Position numbers and translations under genes: made by a program
Shown here: positions 1 through 7,818 of the stretch, piece by piece
How the letters are laid out: each line of letters begins with the position of its first letter
How positions within the stretch are numbered: the first letter of the stretch is position 1
Notes under the pieces: model-generated
Told to the model about the DNA's origin: nothing
Seen by the model: the letters and a program-made list of their open reading frames with translations, nothing else
Database searches by the model: none
DNA from: Bin87 sp965220265
GTDB taxonomy: Bacteria; Chloroflexota; Dehalococcoidia; Lucifugimonadales; UBA3495
Assembly (NCBI GenBank): GCA_965220265.1
Contig: CBDCPM010000004.1
Coordinates: 4,278,001 to 4,342,000, forward strand
DNA length: 64,000 nt
Direction: 5' to 3'

Positions 1-2
1 CC

Positions 3-59
3 TCGAGCCAGCAGACCCTGCCGGTGGACCAGTTCCTAAACGAAGCAAGCGCGGGCTAA
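3..59 (+). CDS. C-terminal end of an upstream gene (partial)
   Basis: An open frame enters from the left edge and ends at a TAA at 57-59. It encodes about 18 residues ending in V-D-Q-F-L-N-E-A-S-A-G. A terminator-like hairpin follows 25 bases later, which fits the end of a real gene. Too little is visible to name a family. Confidence 0.35.
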   Translation, partial: SSQQTLPVDQFLNEASAG

Positions 60-84
60 CGCGTTGATCTTGCACCGTCGCAGG

Positions 85-108
85 GGCCGGATGAACCTCC
101 GGCCTTTT
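85..108 (+). terminator. Rho-independent terminator
   Basis: A perfect 7-bp stem (GGCCGGA at 85-91 with TCCGGCC at 98-104) and a 6-nt loop are followed by TTTT. It lies just after the partial gene ending at 59 and probably ends that transcript. Confidence 0.7.
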
Positions 109-240
109 AGTTTGGCTGTTTCCCAGCGAATCGGAACATATAGCCGCAAATCGTGTGCCGCCGCTGTTGACACAGAACAATCGTTTGTTAGAACATGTGC
201 TCCACACAAATGCGCTGCAATCGGCGCAACAGGAGCGGAC

Positions 241-549
241 ATGAGCACCGACATTCGCAACAGCGTCATCGACGCAACCCATTCAGTGGCCACTTCCCGC
301 ATCCCGGCGGGCGGGCGGCGGATATCGTACCGGGGATACCTGATCCACGGTGAGGTGCCGTCGATTTGCTACGTGATTTACGGACGGAATGGATTCGGTC
401 AGCTGACCGAGCTGGGAGCCACGCGCAGCTTCCCCGACGCCATGCTTTGGGTCGACCGACACCTGGCCAACATGGAGGGCATGATCCCTGCGGGAGTGCA
501 GCAAGCGCGTACACCTGCGGCACAAGACGCTTTCCCGGCCGCCGCCTGA
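241..549 (+). CDS. small hypothetical protein, 102 aa
   Basis: No family recognised. The ATG at 241 is chosen because AGGAG at 231-235 lies 5 bases upstream; the frame is open further upstream but with no better start. The middle of the protein (about residues 28-75) is rich in aromatic residues and reads like a compact alpha/beta fold, with Y-R-G-Y-L-I-H, then Y-V-I-Y-G-R-N-G-F-G, then an amphipathic helix ending in M-L-W-V-D-R-H-L. The last 25 residues are Ala/Pro/Gln-rich and probably disordered. There is no signal peptide or membrane segment. The cyclase-family gene starts 17 bases downstream, so the two may be cotranscribed. It is likely a soluble accessory protein of unknown function. 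Confidence 0.6.
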   Translation: MSTDIRNSVIDATHSVATSRIPAGGRRISYRGYLIHGEVPSICYVIYGRNGFGQLTELGATRSFPDAMLWVDRHLANMEGMIPAGVQQARTPAAQDAFPAAA

Positions 550-566
550 CTGGCACGGTTCCCCCG

Positions 567-1283
567 ATGGAACACCCTGAACTGACTATCGTTTATCGCC
601 GGGTCGTGGATTTGACCCACCCGATAAGGCCCGGCATCCCCATTTGGCCCGGAGACCCGCCCGTCCAATTTGAAACGGCGGCCGGCATTGGGAGCCACGG
701 GTATTTCCTGCGACGCTTCAGCATGGGAGAGCACAGCGGGACCCACCTGTCGACGCCATCCGCACTAGTAGACGATGGCGCGGGCCCGGATGGCATCGCA
801 CCCGAAGCATTGGTTGTACCCGCGGTCGTAATCGACGCGAGAGGCCCGGGGGCAAGTGACGCGGATTACTCCCTGGACCCTCAAGACGTGATCGAATGGG
901 AGAGCCGCCATGGGCCGGTTCCGGGCGGTTCCTGCGTCCTGCTGCTGACCGGCTGGCACCGGTATTGGGACGAACCGAAACGGTTCATCAACCTGAAGAC
1001 CGATGGCCTGATGCACACGCCCGGGTTCGGCGTCGAGGCGGTGCGTTTCTTATTGAATGAACGCAGCGTGTCCGGTATCGGTACTGATACGCACGGAGTA
1101 GACGCCGGTAAAGACGTCGGGCTGGAGGTCAGCAGGATCGCTTTGCAAGAAGGGGCGATGATCCTAGAATGCCTGAACAACCTTGATCAGCTACCGGCCA
1201 CCGGCACGACCCTGATCGTCGGGCGATTGCCCTTAATAGGCGGGAGCGGTTGTCCCGCGTCAGTACTGGCACTGACTCCCTGA
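567..1283 (+). CDS. cyclase family protein (kynurenine-formamidase-like fold)
   Basis: This 238-aa protein matches the cyclase/kynurenine formamidase family (PF04199), metal-dependent hydrolases of amides and lactones. Visible hallmarks are V-D-L-T-H-P-I-R-P near the N-terminus, I-P-I-W-P-G-D-P, the motif E-H-S-G-T-H, G-T-D-T-H-G-V-D in the second half and a C-terminal L-P-L-I-G-G-S-G-C-P. The usual metal motif H-x-G-T-H-x-D-x-P-x-H here reads H-S-G-T-H-L-S-T-P-S-A, so the Asp and last His ligands are replaced by Ser and Ala. The protein may bind metal differently or act on another substrate. The ATG at 567 lacks a clear ribosome site, so the gene may be translationally coupled to the small gene ending at 549. 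Confidence 0.8.
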   Translation: MEHPELTIVYRRVVDLTHPIRPGIPIWPGDPPVQFETAAGIGSHGYFLRRFSMGEHSGTHLSTPSALVDDGAGPDGIAPEALVVPAVVIDARGPGASDADYSLDPQDVIEWESRHGPVPGGSCVLLLTGWHRYWDEPKRFINLKTDGLMHTPGFGVEAVRFLLNERSVSGIGTDTHGVDAGKDVGLEVSRIALQEGAMILECLNNLDQLPATGTTLIVGRLPLIGGSGCPASVLALTP

Positions 1284-1373
1284 CGGATGCGATCGGATCC
1301 GCCTGAGGGGGGCACCGCGAAAACGGTTTCCGTGCCACAGGCGGACTCGATCGCAACGCTGTTGGGCCAGCGG

Positions 1374-1769
1374 TTACAGGGCCGCCGCTCCAGCCGCAGC
1401 GCACTGCTCGTCTTCCTGGCTGGTGCCGCCACCGACACCGCAGGCTCCCACGACCGCGCCGCCCTGGACGATGGGAACCGCGCCCTGTCCGAAGATCATC
1501 TCTGAGCCGGCGCGTTCTCGGATGCCCGCCGGAGTGGGAGCAGTGGCCCGGTCCTGCATCTCGCCGCTGGGCCGACCGAAGGCCGCCGAAGCGACCGCCT
1601 TGCCCTGGCAGCCATAGGCCGACGCCCAGATGGCGCCGTCCATGCGCTGCAAACCGAGGAGCCGACCTCCGGCGTCCACAACGGCCACGCTGATCTTTAT
1701 GTTGAGTTCTTCCGCCTGGGCTATGGCCGCCGCCATAATCCGGTTGCTGTCCGCGAGTGTCAGTGCCAT
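1374..1769 (-). CDS. GlcG/HbpS-like heme-degrading domain protein
   Basis: This 131-aa protein belongs to the GlcG/HbpS family (PF03928), small proteins found near glycolate, propanediol and heme-related genes; some members bind heme or cobalamin. Evidence is the family layout: an N-terminal helix with A-I-A-Q-A-E, then S-V-A-V-V-D-A-G-G-R-L-L-G-L-Q-R-M-D, a central S-A-A-F-G-R-P-S segment, and a glycine-rich end with G-A-V-V-G-A-C-G-V-G-G. The start has a strong GGAGG (complement of 1775-1779) 5 bases upstream. It is convergent with the cyclase gene and has no operon partner. Function here is unknown. Confidence 0.85.
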   Translation of the reverse strand: MALTLADSNRIMAAAIAQAEELNIKISVAVVDAGGRLLGLQRMDGAIWASAYGCQGKAVASAAFGRPSGEMQDRATAPTPAGIRERAGSEMIFGQGAVPIVQGGAVVGACGVGGGTSQEDEQCAAAGAAAL

Positions 1770-1857
1770 TTTTGCCTCCAGTATGTGCTCGGCTTTTGGC
1801 CGGCGATCAATGAAGCATCATAGTAGCCGCGGCAGTGCCCGGCAACAATGCGCGGGG

Positions 1858-2066
1858 CTCACGTATACCCAGTTTTATCATTGCGAAGAGCGTAGCGACG
1901 CGGCAACCACGTTGCCTGCGAGACGTTTCCTCCGACATCGAGATTGCCGCGCTTCGCTCGCAATGACAGCGGGCGGGGCGCTCGCGATGATTGAGGGCAG
2001 GGCCATCGCAATGGCGGAGGACGGAGCGCTCGCGATGACAGTTTGAATCCAAGAGGGTACGCGTCA
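1858..2066. repeat. dispersed palindromic element, copy A
   Basis: The intergenic DNA upstream of hisF holds a MITE-like element. Its outer arms are CTCACGTATACCC and GGGTACGCGTCAA. Inside are inverted inner arms: TCATTGCGAAGAGCG from 1878, and the complementary GCTTCGCTCGCAATGA ending at 1966. Related copies lie at 14288-14463, 24133-24269 and 36485-36619. Translated, it gives the pseudo-peptide C-E-E-R-S-D-A-A / D-C-R-A-S-L-A-M-T, a common spurious ORF. A TATACT box at 2109-2114 beyond the element could serve hisF, but no good -35 is visible. Confidence 0.75.
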
Positions 2067-2150
2067 ACGCGCGGGGCTGATGATACCGGTCTAACGTGCG
2101 GCGGATGCTATACTAACCGCCGATATCTTAGCCAAACGTTTGCGTCCGCT

Positions 2151-2960
2151 GTGCTGACTCGCCGCATCATACCCTGCCTAGACGTTGACGCCGGCCGCGT
2201 CGTTAAAGGCACCAGTTTCGTCAACCTGCGGGACGCCGGCGACCCGGCAGAACTTGCAGCCCGGTATGACCTGGAAGGCGCCGACGAGTTGGTGTTCCTG
2301 GACATCACCGCCAGCAGCGACTCGCGCGACACCATGGTAGACGTGGTGCGGAGCGTCTCTGAGCAGGTCTTCATACCCCTGACCGTGGGCGGCGGCATCC
2401 GTTCGATTGAAGACGTGCGCCGCATGCTCAACGCCGGGGCCGACAAGGTCTCGGTCAACACTGCCGCGATCAATACCCCGGAATTGGTGTCGCAGGGCGC
2501 GGCGCAATTTGGCAGTCAGTGCATCGTCACCGCCATCGACGCCCGGCGGGTCGTGCAGGGGGAAGAGTTTCCCACGCCAAAGGACCCTTCGCTTGCGGTT
2601 GATGCCGAGTCGGGATGGCAGGTTTTCACGCACGGGGGCCGCAACCCAACCGGCCTGGACGCAGTCAAGTGGGCGGAGCGAACGGTCGCCCTGGGTTCCG
2701 GTGAAATCCTGCTAACCAGCATGGACGAAGACGGGCAGCAGGATGGCTACGACCTGCCGCTGACCCGAGCCATATCGCGCGCGGTGCCGGTACCGGTGAT
2801 CGCGAGCGGAGGAGCCGGCACGCTGCAGCATCTGCATGATGCCTTCACTGACGGCGAGGCCGACGCCGTGCTGGCGGCCAGCATCTTCCACTTCGGGACG
2901 TATTCGATCGCGCAGGCCAAGGAGTACCTGGCAGCCTGCGGCGTTCCCATGAGAATCTGA
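2151..2960 (+). CDS. hisF: imidazole glycerol phosphate synthase, cyclase subunit HisF
   Basis: HisF is the cyclase/lyase half of IGP synthase. With HisH it makes imidazole glycerol phosphate and AICAR in histidine synthesis. The protein (269 aa; the family is usually about 250-260) is a complete (beta/alpha)8 barrel starting L-T-R-R-I-I-P-C-L-D-V-D-A-G-R-V-V-K-G. The catalytic Asp pair is present: C-L-D-V at strand 1 and V-T-A-I-D-A-R-R at strand 5. The phosphate loops T-V-G-G-G-I-R and I-A-S-G-G-A-G are intact. GTG at 2151 is chosen because the family begins exactly there, although the frame is open to 2043. The HAD gene follows at 31 bases and hisIE after that, so this is a partial his cluster; hisH and hisA are not in the window. 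Confidence 0.95.
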   Translation: MLTRRIIPCLDVDAGRVVKGTSFVNLRDAGDPAELAARYDLEGADELVFLDITASSDSRDTMVDVVRSVSEQVFIPLTVGGGIRSIEDVRRMLNAGADKVSVNTAAINTPELVSQGAAQFGSQCIVTAIDARRVVQGEEFPTPKDPSLAVDAESGWQVFTHGGRNPTGLDAVKWAERTVALGSGEILLTSMDEDGQQDGYDLPLTRAISRAVPVPVIASGGAGTLQHLHDAFTDGEADAVLAASIFHFGTYSIAQAKEYLAACGVPMRI

Positions 2961-2991
2961 ATCCCGCCCAACACACTCGGAAAGGGACCTG

Positions 2992-3693
2992 ATGAGCGCT
3001 ATCACCACAGTAATCTTCGACATGTTCAACACGATAGCGCAGGACGGCACCGAACACTGGCGGCAGACGTTCGCCGCCATCATCGAGGAACAGCAGCTAG
3101 GCACGACTCCTGAAGAATTAAGGCACGCTTGGGACTACGGTGCGGGCAATTTCCGGGACCGACGAACCGCACCGGGAGCGCCGTTCATTTCGTACCTGGA
3201 CGGCTGGGCACACGCCTTTGCCACGGCATTCACCGAATTGAATTTGAATGGGGATGCTATGGCGGCGTCCCAGAGATCGATCGATGACCTGGGAACACGG
3301 CCATTGTTCCCCGAGGCGACAGAAGCGCTGTCAATCCTGGGCCAAACGCGGCAACTGGCGGTGATATCGAATGCTGACGACGCGTACCTCGACCCCGTAG
3401 TGGCGCGGATACCGATGAGTTTGGGAGCGGTCATATCGTCGGAAGCGGTGCAGTGCTACAAGCCCGACCGACGGCTTTTCGACGCAGCGGTTGAGCAGCT
3501 GGGGGTAAAACCATCGGAATGCGCGTACGTGGGTGACCGCCAGTTCGAGGATGTGATGGGTTCCCGGGCGGTCGGTATGTCCGCGATATGGATCAACCGT
3601 TTGGGTCACCCAACGGACCCTGCCCTGCCCACACCGGACGCGGTGATCCACGACCTGCTGGAATTGCCCGACGTCCTGGCTAAAATCGGCTAG
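2992..3693 (+). CDS. HAD superfamily hydrolase (haloacid-dehalogenase-type motif I)
   Basis: This 233-aa HAD-fold protein lies between hisF and hisIE. Motif I is I-F-D-M-F-N-T (nucleophile Asp9). Motif II is the Ser of V-I-S-N-A-D, motif III the Lys of C-Y-K-P-D-R-R-L-F, and motif IV G-D-R-Q-F-E-D. An alpha-helical cap occupies about residues 18-95. The residue two after the nucleophile is Phe, not the Asp that phosphatases use as acid/base; L-2-haloacid dehalogenases also have an aromatic there. Histidinol-phosphatase is therefore tempting from context but poorly supported by the motif. AAAGGGA at 2981-2987 serves the ATG. It probably shares a transcript with hisF and hisIE. Confidence 0.85.
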   Translation: MSAITTVIFDMFNTIAQDGTEHWRQTFAAIIEEQQLGTTPEELRHAWDYGAGNFRDRRTAPGAPFISYLDGWAHAFATAFTELNLNGDAMAASQRSIDDLGTRPLFPEATEALSILGQTRQLAVISNADDAYLDPVVARIPMSLGAVISSEAVQCYKPDRRLFDAAVEQLGVKPSECAYVGDRQFEDVMGSRAVGMSAIWINRLGHPTDPALPTPDAVIHDLLELPDVLAKIG

Positions 3694-3715
3694 GAAATAC
3701 CCCAGGGAGGATCAC

Positions 3716-4339
3716 ATGAGCGAGGTAAAACTGGACGACAAAGGGTTGGTGCCGGCCATCGCGCAGGACATCAACACCGGGCAGGTGCTGATGCTGGGGT
3801 ACATGAACCCCGGCTCGATAAAGCGTACGGTGGAAGGTACCCAAGTGTGGTTCTACAGCCGTAGCCAGGAAGACCTGTGGCACAAGGGCGAGGTGTCCGG
3901 GAACTACCTCAACCTACGGGAGTGGTACGTCGATTGCGACTCCGACACCATCCTGCTCAAGGTGGAGCCCGACGGCCCGGCCTGCCACACCGGGGAAGTC
4001 TCGTGCTTCTACACCAGGATGGACGGCCTGCCTGAGGAGTATACGAACCTCGAGGGTGGCCCAAGGGTCCTGGACGAGCTGTTCGCGGTGATCAAGGACC
4101 GGCAGAGGGAAATGCCCGAGGGCAGCTACACGGCCAAGCTGCTGGCGGAGGGCACCAGCCGGGTGGGCCAGAAGGTGATCGAGGAAGCCGGAGAGGCGGC
4201 CCTGGCGGCAGCCACGGGCGAGACGGACAACCTGCCGGCCGAGATCGCCGACCTGCTGTACCACACGCTGACGCTGATGGCGTCGGCCGGCGTGTCGCCG
4301 AACGCGGTATGGGAAGAGTTGCGGTCCCGACGAGGTTAG
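3716..4339 (+). CDS. hisIE: bifunctional phosphoribosyl-AMP cyclohydrolase / phosphoribosyl-ATP pyrophosphohydrolase
   Basis: HisIE catalyses steps 2 and 3 of histidine synthesis. The N-terminal HisI domain (about 1-105) shows G-Q-V-L-M-L-G-Y-M-N, T-V-W-F-Y-S-R-S-like W-F-Y-S-R-S, and the metal-binding D-C-D-S-D and C-H-T-G-E-V-S-C-F-Y motifs. The C-terminal HisE domain (about 115-207) is an all-alpha MazG-like fold with S-Y-T-A-K-L, K-V-I-E-E-A-G-E-A and E-I-A-D-L-L-Y-H. The length (207 aa) is typical of the fused form. A strong AGGGAGG at 3704-3710 precedes the ATG. The stop overlaps the end of the convergent S51 peptidase gene by 4 bases. Confidence 0.95.
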   Translation: MSEVKLDDKGLVPAIAQDINTGQVLMLGYMNPGSIKRTVEGTQVWFYSRSQEDLWHKGEVSGNYLNLREWYVDCDSDTILLKVEPDGPACHTGEVSCFYTRMDGLPEEYTNLEGGPRVLDELFAVIKDRQREMPEGSYTAKLLAEGTSRVGQKVIEEAGEAALAAATGETDNLPAEIADLLYHTLTLMASAGVSPNAVWEELRSRRG

Positions 4340-5046
4340 GAAACCGGGCCGTTGACCGTCAAGTCGGGCACCTTCTCCCCGGCGGCGTAACGGCTCCACT
4401 CGCCGGAACGGTACACGGTTACATTGCCGGCACCCAGGGCGGTGGCGCCGTCGGGATCCAGGAGCACTCCCGAGCCGCCGTCGATGCCCAGGACGGTGAG
4501 CCCGAACGTCGCCGAACCGGCAAGCTGATCGGTGACAGCGTGAGGGTCGCTCCTTTCGTGATGGGGCAGAACCATCACGTTGGCCACCATGCCCAACGCC
4601 GGGGATACGGGCGAGCCCGACGACGGGCGGCGCATCACCGAGCCCAGGACCATGGCGCCGGCGCTGGAGCCGGCCCAGATCGCGCCGGCATCGCACGCTT
4701 CGGCGACGGCCGCCAGGAAAGCGGACCCGGCGAGCACTGAATGCAGGTGCTCCGGACTGCCGCCGGTGAAGTAGATGACATTGGCGCCGTCCAGTTGCGC
4801 CACGATGCGTGGGTTTTCGGCATCTTCGCGGCGCACGACGTCGACACTGTACGCATCGGCTCCCAGACCACTGAAGTGCCGCACGCCATTGGAGGCGGCC
4901 AGCCCGGGGTTTTCGCGGGCAGCGGCTGTTGGTATGATAGCGACGCGGGGGTTCGCCGTTGCGGTCAGTTCGAGGACATGACGATCCATAACGACGCAGG
5001 ACGCCCTGAACTCGTCACCCCCGACCAAAAGGATCCTCCTCGCCAC
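4336..5046 (-). CDS. S51 family peptidase / cyanophycinase-like protein
   Basis: This 236-aa protein has the type-1 glutamine-amidotransferase-like fold of peptidase family S51 (aspartyl dipeptidase PepE, cyanophycinase). The nucleophile elbow is G-S-S-A-G near residue 128. Also seen are the glycine-rich N-terminus R-R-I-L-L-V-G-G, the strand V-A-I-I-P-T-A-A, Y-F-T-G-G-S-P-E-H around residues 92-100 and a downstream P-H-H-E-R. The start is a GTG with GGAGG nine bases upstream. No cyanophycin synthetase is nearby, so a peptidase role on Asp- or Glu-containing peptides is as likely as cyanophycin breakdown. It is soluble, with no signal peptide. Confidence 0.85.
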   Translation of the reverse strand: MARRILLVGGDEFRASCVVMDRHVLELTATANPRVAIIPTAAARENPGLAASNGVRHFSGLGADAYSVDVVRREDAENPRIVAQLDGANVIYFTGGSPEHLHSVLAGSAFLAAVAEACDAGAIWAGSSAGAMVLGSVMRRPSSGSPVSPALGMVANVMVLPHHERSDPHAVTDQLAGSATFGLTVLGIDGGSGVLLDPDGATALGAGNVTVYRSGEWSRYAAGEKVPDLTVNGPVS

Positions 5047-5097
5047 CGTTTCGTGCCTCCGCTTCCAGCGTAATCTTGTGCCCCAGGAGGGCTAGCG

Positions 5098-5499
5098 ATG
5101 TTCGAGTTTATACATCACGTCCGAATCCTTGTCCACGACGCAGACGCCATGGCCGCGTATATCGAGGAGAACTTCGCCATGACGCCGGTAAAGATCGAGG
5201 TGTTTCCGGCACGCGGCATGAAAAACGCCGTTTACAAGGTTGGCCAGACCAGCGTGGAGTTCACCGAGCCGCTGGATGCCGACTCGGACATGGGCAAATA
5301 CTTAAAGACCTTCGGCCCGGGTCCGTATCACATGGCGTTCGGCGTATCCGGCATCGCCGATAAAGCCGCGTCCCTGGCAAACAAGGGCAACGAGATGCGC
5401 GGCGAAAACGGCATGTCCCGAAGCGCGGAGGGATACATGACGGCCAACATCGCTGCCGCGAGCGCCTTGGGCTACCCGTTCCAAATCGCGGAAGGGTAG
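5098..5499 (+). CDS. VOC (glyoxalase/bleomycin resistance) family protein
   Basis: This 133-aa protein has two beta-alpha-beta-beta-beta modules of the vicinal oxygen chelate superfamily. It begins F-I-H-H-V-R-I-L-V-H-D-A-D, where the early His is the usual first metal ligand; G-P-Y-H-M-A-F-G-V starts the second module with a second His. V-E-F-T-E-P-L in module one carries the Glu expected at a ligand position. The pattern resembles methylmalonyl-CoA epimerase and related lyases, but the substrate cannot be told. AGGAGG at 5085-5090 gives a strong start. It is a single gene, divergent from the S51 peptidase. Confidence 0.8.
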   Translation: MFEFIHHVRILVHDADAMAAYIEENFAMTPVKIEVFPARGMKNAVYKVGQTSVEFTEPLDADSDMGKYLKTFGPGPYHMAFGVSGIADKAASLANKGNEMRGENGMSRSAEGYMTANIAAASALGYPFQIAEG

Positions 5500-5749
5500 T
5501 CGTCGCAAGTCCAAGGGCCTGTTGCGACGCCTCCCTGGCTCGGCGACCTGCGCCTGGTGTCGCGCAGACGTGGTTCGCGGATGATGCGAGCCACCCTGCG
5601 ATCCGGTCACACGCGCGCAGCCAAGGGGGGCGTACCCGGAACCGACGCCGGCGCATTCGCGGTGAGCATCAATGGGACGCGAAATCCGGGGACGTGAAAT
5701 CCGCCTGGATGCTACCATGTAAATCCCAGCGCAAACTTTTCCCAGTTGG

Positions 5750-7450
5750 ATGAGCAGCATGCTAGTGAAAGACGCCGTAGCCGCAATTGTCGCCGCCGCC
5801 TTGGAGCAGGCCAACCGCGACGGGGTGATCAACGTAGACGCCGCGCCGGACATCGAGATCGAACGGCCGAACAATCCTGACCACGGAGACTTCGCCACCA
5901 ACCTTCCGCTGCGCCTGGCGCGGGCGGCGCGGGCGAACCCGATGCAACTCGCGCAACTCATTGCGGAACGCATCCAACCGGGCCCCGAGATCGCCGGCTT
6001 CGAGCCGGCCCCGCCCGGGTTCATCAACTTCAAGCTCAGCGACGAATGGCTGCAGCAGCAGGTTGAGACCGTTCTAGCTGCCGGAGACCAGTTCGGTTCG
6101 GCCGACATGGGCACCGGTCGCAAGGTGATGGTCGAGTTTGTGAGCGTCAACCCCACCGGGCCGGTCCACGTGGGGCACACCAGAGGGGCGGTGCTGGGCA
6201 GCGCACTGGCGAACACCATGCAGGCGGCCGGCTACGACGTTACTCGCGAGTACTACATCAACGACGCCGGTTCCCAAATGGAGGCGTTTTACCGCTCGGT
6301 GTGGACCCGCTATCAGCAGGCCCTGGGGTGGGAAGCCCAACTGCCGGAAAACGGCTACCAGGGCGACTACATCGCCGATCTTGCCGCGGAAATCATCGGG
6401 ACCGAGGGGCAGGGCTTGTTAGAACTGCCGGAGCCCGCGGCCATTCGCCGGATCGGAGACATTGCGCGGGAGAAGATGGTGTCGCTGATTCGCGATGACC
6501 TGGACGCCATCGGCGTGAATTTCGACAACTGGTTCAGCGAGCGCTGGCTATTCCTGAACGAAGACGCGCCCGCCAGCGACTACGACCGGGCAATTTCCCG
6601 GTTGCGGGAAGGCGGTCACCTTGCTGAGCGAAGCGGGGCCCTCTGGTTCAATTCCATCGCCCTGGGCGATGACCGTGACAACGTGGTGGTGCGCTCATCG
6701 GGCGAGCCCACCTATTTCGCATCGGACATCGCCTACCACTACAACAAATTCAGTGGACGCGGGTTCGACCGGGTGATTGATATCTGGGGCGCGGACCACC
6801 AGGGGCACGTTCCCCGGATGAAAGCGGCGGTTTCGGCGCTAGGGGTGGAGCCAGAAAACCTCACCGTGCTCATATCCCAGATGGTGACGCTGAAGCGTGG
6901 GGACGAAACGGTGCGCGCCTCGAAAAGGACCGGAGATTTCGTCACGCTGCGTGAACTGGTGGACGAGGTGGGAATGGACGCCTGCCGATACTTCTTCCTG
7001 GCTCGGGCGGCGTCCACGCAGATGGAATTTGACCTGGAGCTGGCCACCCGCGAGTCGTCGGAAAACCCGGTGTACTACGTGCAATACGCGCACGCGCGGA
7101 ACGCCAGCATCCTGAGCCTCGCGGCCGAGCGCAATATCGATTTCGCAAGCGGGGACGTTTCGCTGTTGACGCACCCCAATGAGCTAGGGCTCATCCGCAC
7201 GATGCTCAGGCTGTCGGAGCTGATCGTGCAGGTTGCGGAAAACCTGGAGCCGCACCACCTGCCGCATTACGCGATGGAGCTGGCAACAGCGTTCCACCAT
7301 TTCTACGAAAACTGTCGCGTGATTTCGGCCAACCCGGAGGATAATGAAATGACGCTGGCGCGCCTCAAACTGGTAGCCGCCGCGCAGATCGTCTTCCGTC
7401 GCACCCTGACCCTCATGGGGATGTCCGCACCGGAACGGATGGACCGATAG
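5750..7450 (+). CDS. argS: arginyl-tRNA synthetase
   Basis: ArgS charges tRNA-Arg with arginine. The 566-aa protein has the N-terminal Add-1 domain (to about residue 105, including H-G-D-F-A-T-N-L), the class I catalytic core with N-P-T-G-P-V-H-V-G-H (the HIGH motif), and E-Y-Y-I-N-D-A-G-S-Q-M. The KMSK loop is the degenerate form usual for ArgS, here R-A-S-K-R-T-G-D. The C-terminal DALR anticodon-binding domain carries Y-V-Q-Y-A-H-A-R. Two candidate ATGs lie close together (5750 and 5759), and no strong ribosome site separates them. It stands alone, with intergenic DNA on both sides. A tRNA-Arg(CCG) substrate is encoded at 41466. Confidence 0.97.
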   Translation: MSSMLVKDAVAAIVAAALEQANRDGVINVDAAPDIEIERPNNPDHGDFATNLPLRLARAARANPMQLAQLIAERIQPGPEIAGFEPAPPGFINFKLSDEWLQQQVETVLAAGDQFGSADMGTGRKVMVEFVSVNPTGPVHVGHTRGAVLGSALANTMQAAGYDVTREYYINDAGSQMEAFYRSVWTRYQQALGWEAQLPENGYQGDYIADLAAEIIGTEGQGLLELPEPAAIRRIGDIAREKMVSLIRDDLDAIGVNFDNWFSERWLFLNEDAPASDYDRAISRLREGGHLAERSGALWFNSIALGDDRDNVVVRSSGEPTYFASDIAYHYNKFSGRGFDRVIDIWGADHQGHVPRMKAAVSALGVEPENLTVLISQMVTLKRGDETVRASKRTGDFVTLRELVDEVGMDACRYFFLARAASTQMEFDLELATRESSENPVYYVQYAHARNASILSLAAERNIDFASGDVSLLTHPNELGLIRTMLRLSELIVQVAENLEPHHLPHYAMELATAFHHFYENCRVISANPEDNEMTLARLKLVAAAQIVFRRTLTLMGMSAPERMDR

Positions 7451-7652
7451 CCGGCGTACGTAGACGTTGGGCGACTGTCGGCGTGCGGCCCGCGGCAAAG
7501 CGCTGCGTTGCACGGTGCGGCGAATCTTGAACCGAACGGCACCGGTCTGACCGCGTCGACGATCGGCTTGGGTCACGGTTGGCGCTTCCCGAGACTCCGG
7601 TGAATTCGGGTCAAACAGCGTCGAAAAAGCGAATACAGGGTCGGCGTCAGCA

Positions 7653-7681
7653 TTGCCGAGCCAAGGTTTTCGGTGTATATT
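7653..7681 (+). promoter_or_regulatory. sigma-70-type promoter for the ABC exporter operon
   Basis: TTGCCG (7653-7658) and TATATT (7676-7681) are separated by exactly 17 bases, 137 bases upstream of the first exporter gene. The rest of the 7451-7818 gap holds no gene I can support. The same TTGCC-type -35 is seen before the 5S rRNA, suggesting a genome preference. Confidence 0.55.
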
Positions 7682-7818
7682 GCGAGCCCTATGCTATCCG
7701 ATTTCATAACCGCATCCGGGTTCGCAGCGGATGATGCCCGACTTTGTGATCCTCGTAACCCGACCGCCAACAAGCGTAGAAGGATGCAAGCCGGCCCTAT
7801 CGTAGGCAAAGGTCGATA

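Noticed and set aside
1630..2046. 138-aa plus-strand ORF with C-E-E-R-S-D-A-A and D-C-R-A-S-L-A-M-T segments
   Set aside because: It is the translation of palindromic element A plus the antisense of the GlcG-like gene.
2992..3693. Histidinol-phosphatase assignment from its place in the his cluster
   Set aside because: The HAD motif lacks the second Asp that phosphatases need; context alone is not enough.
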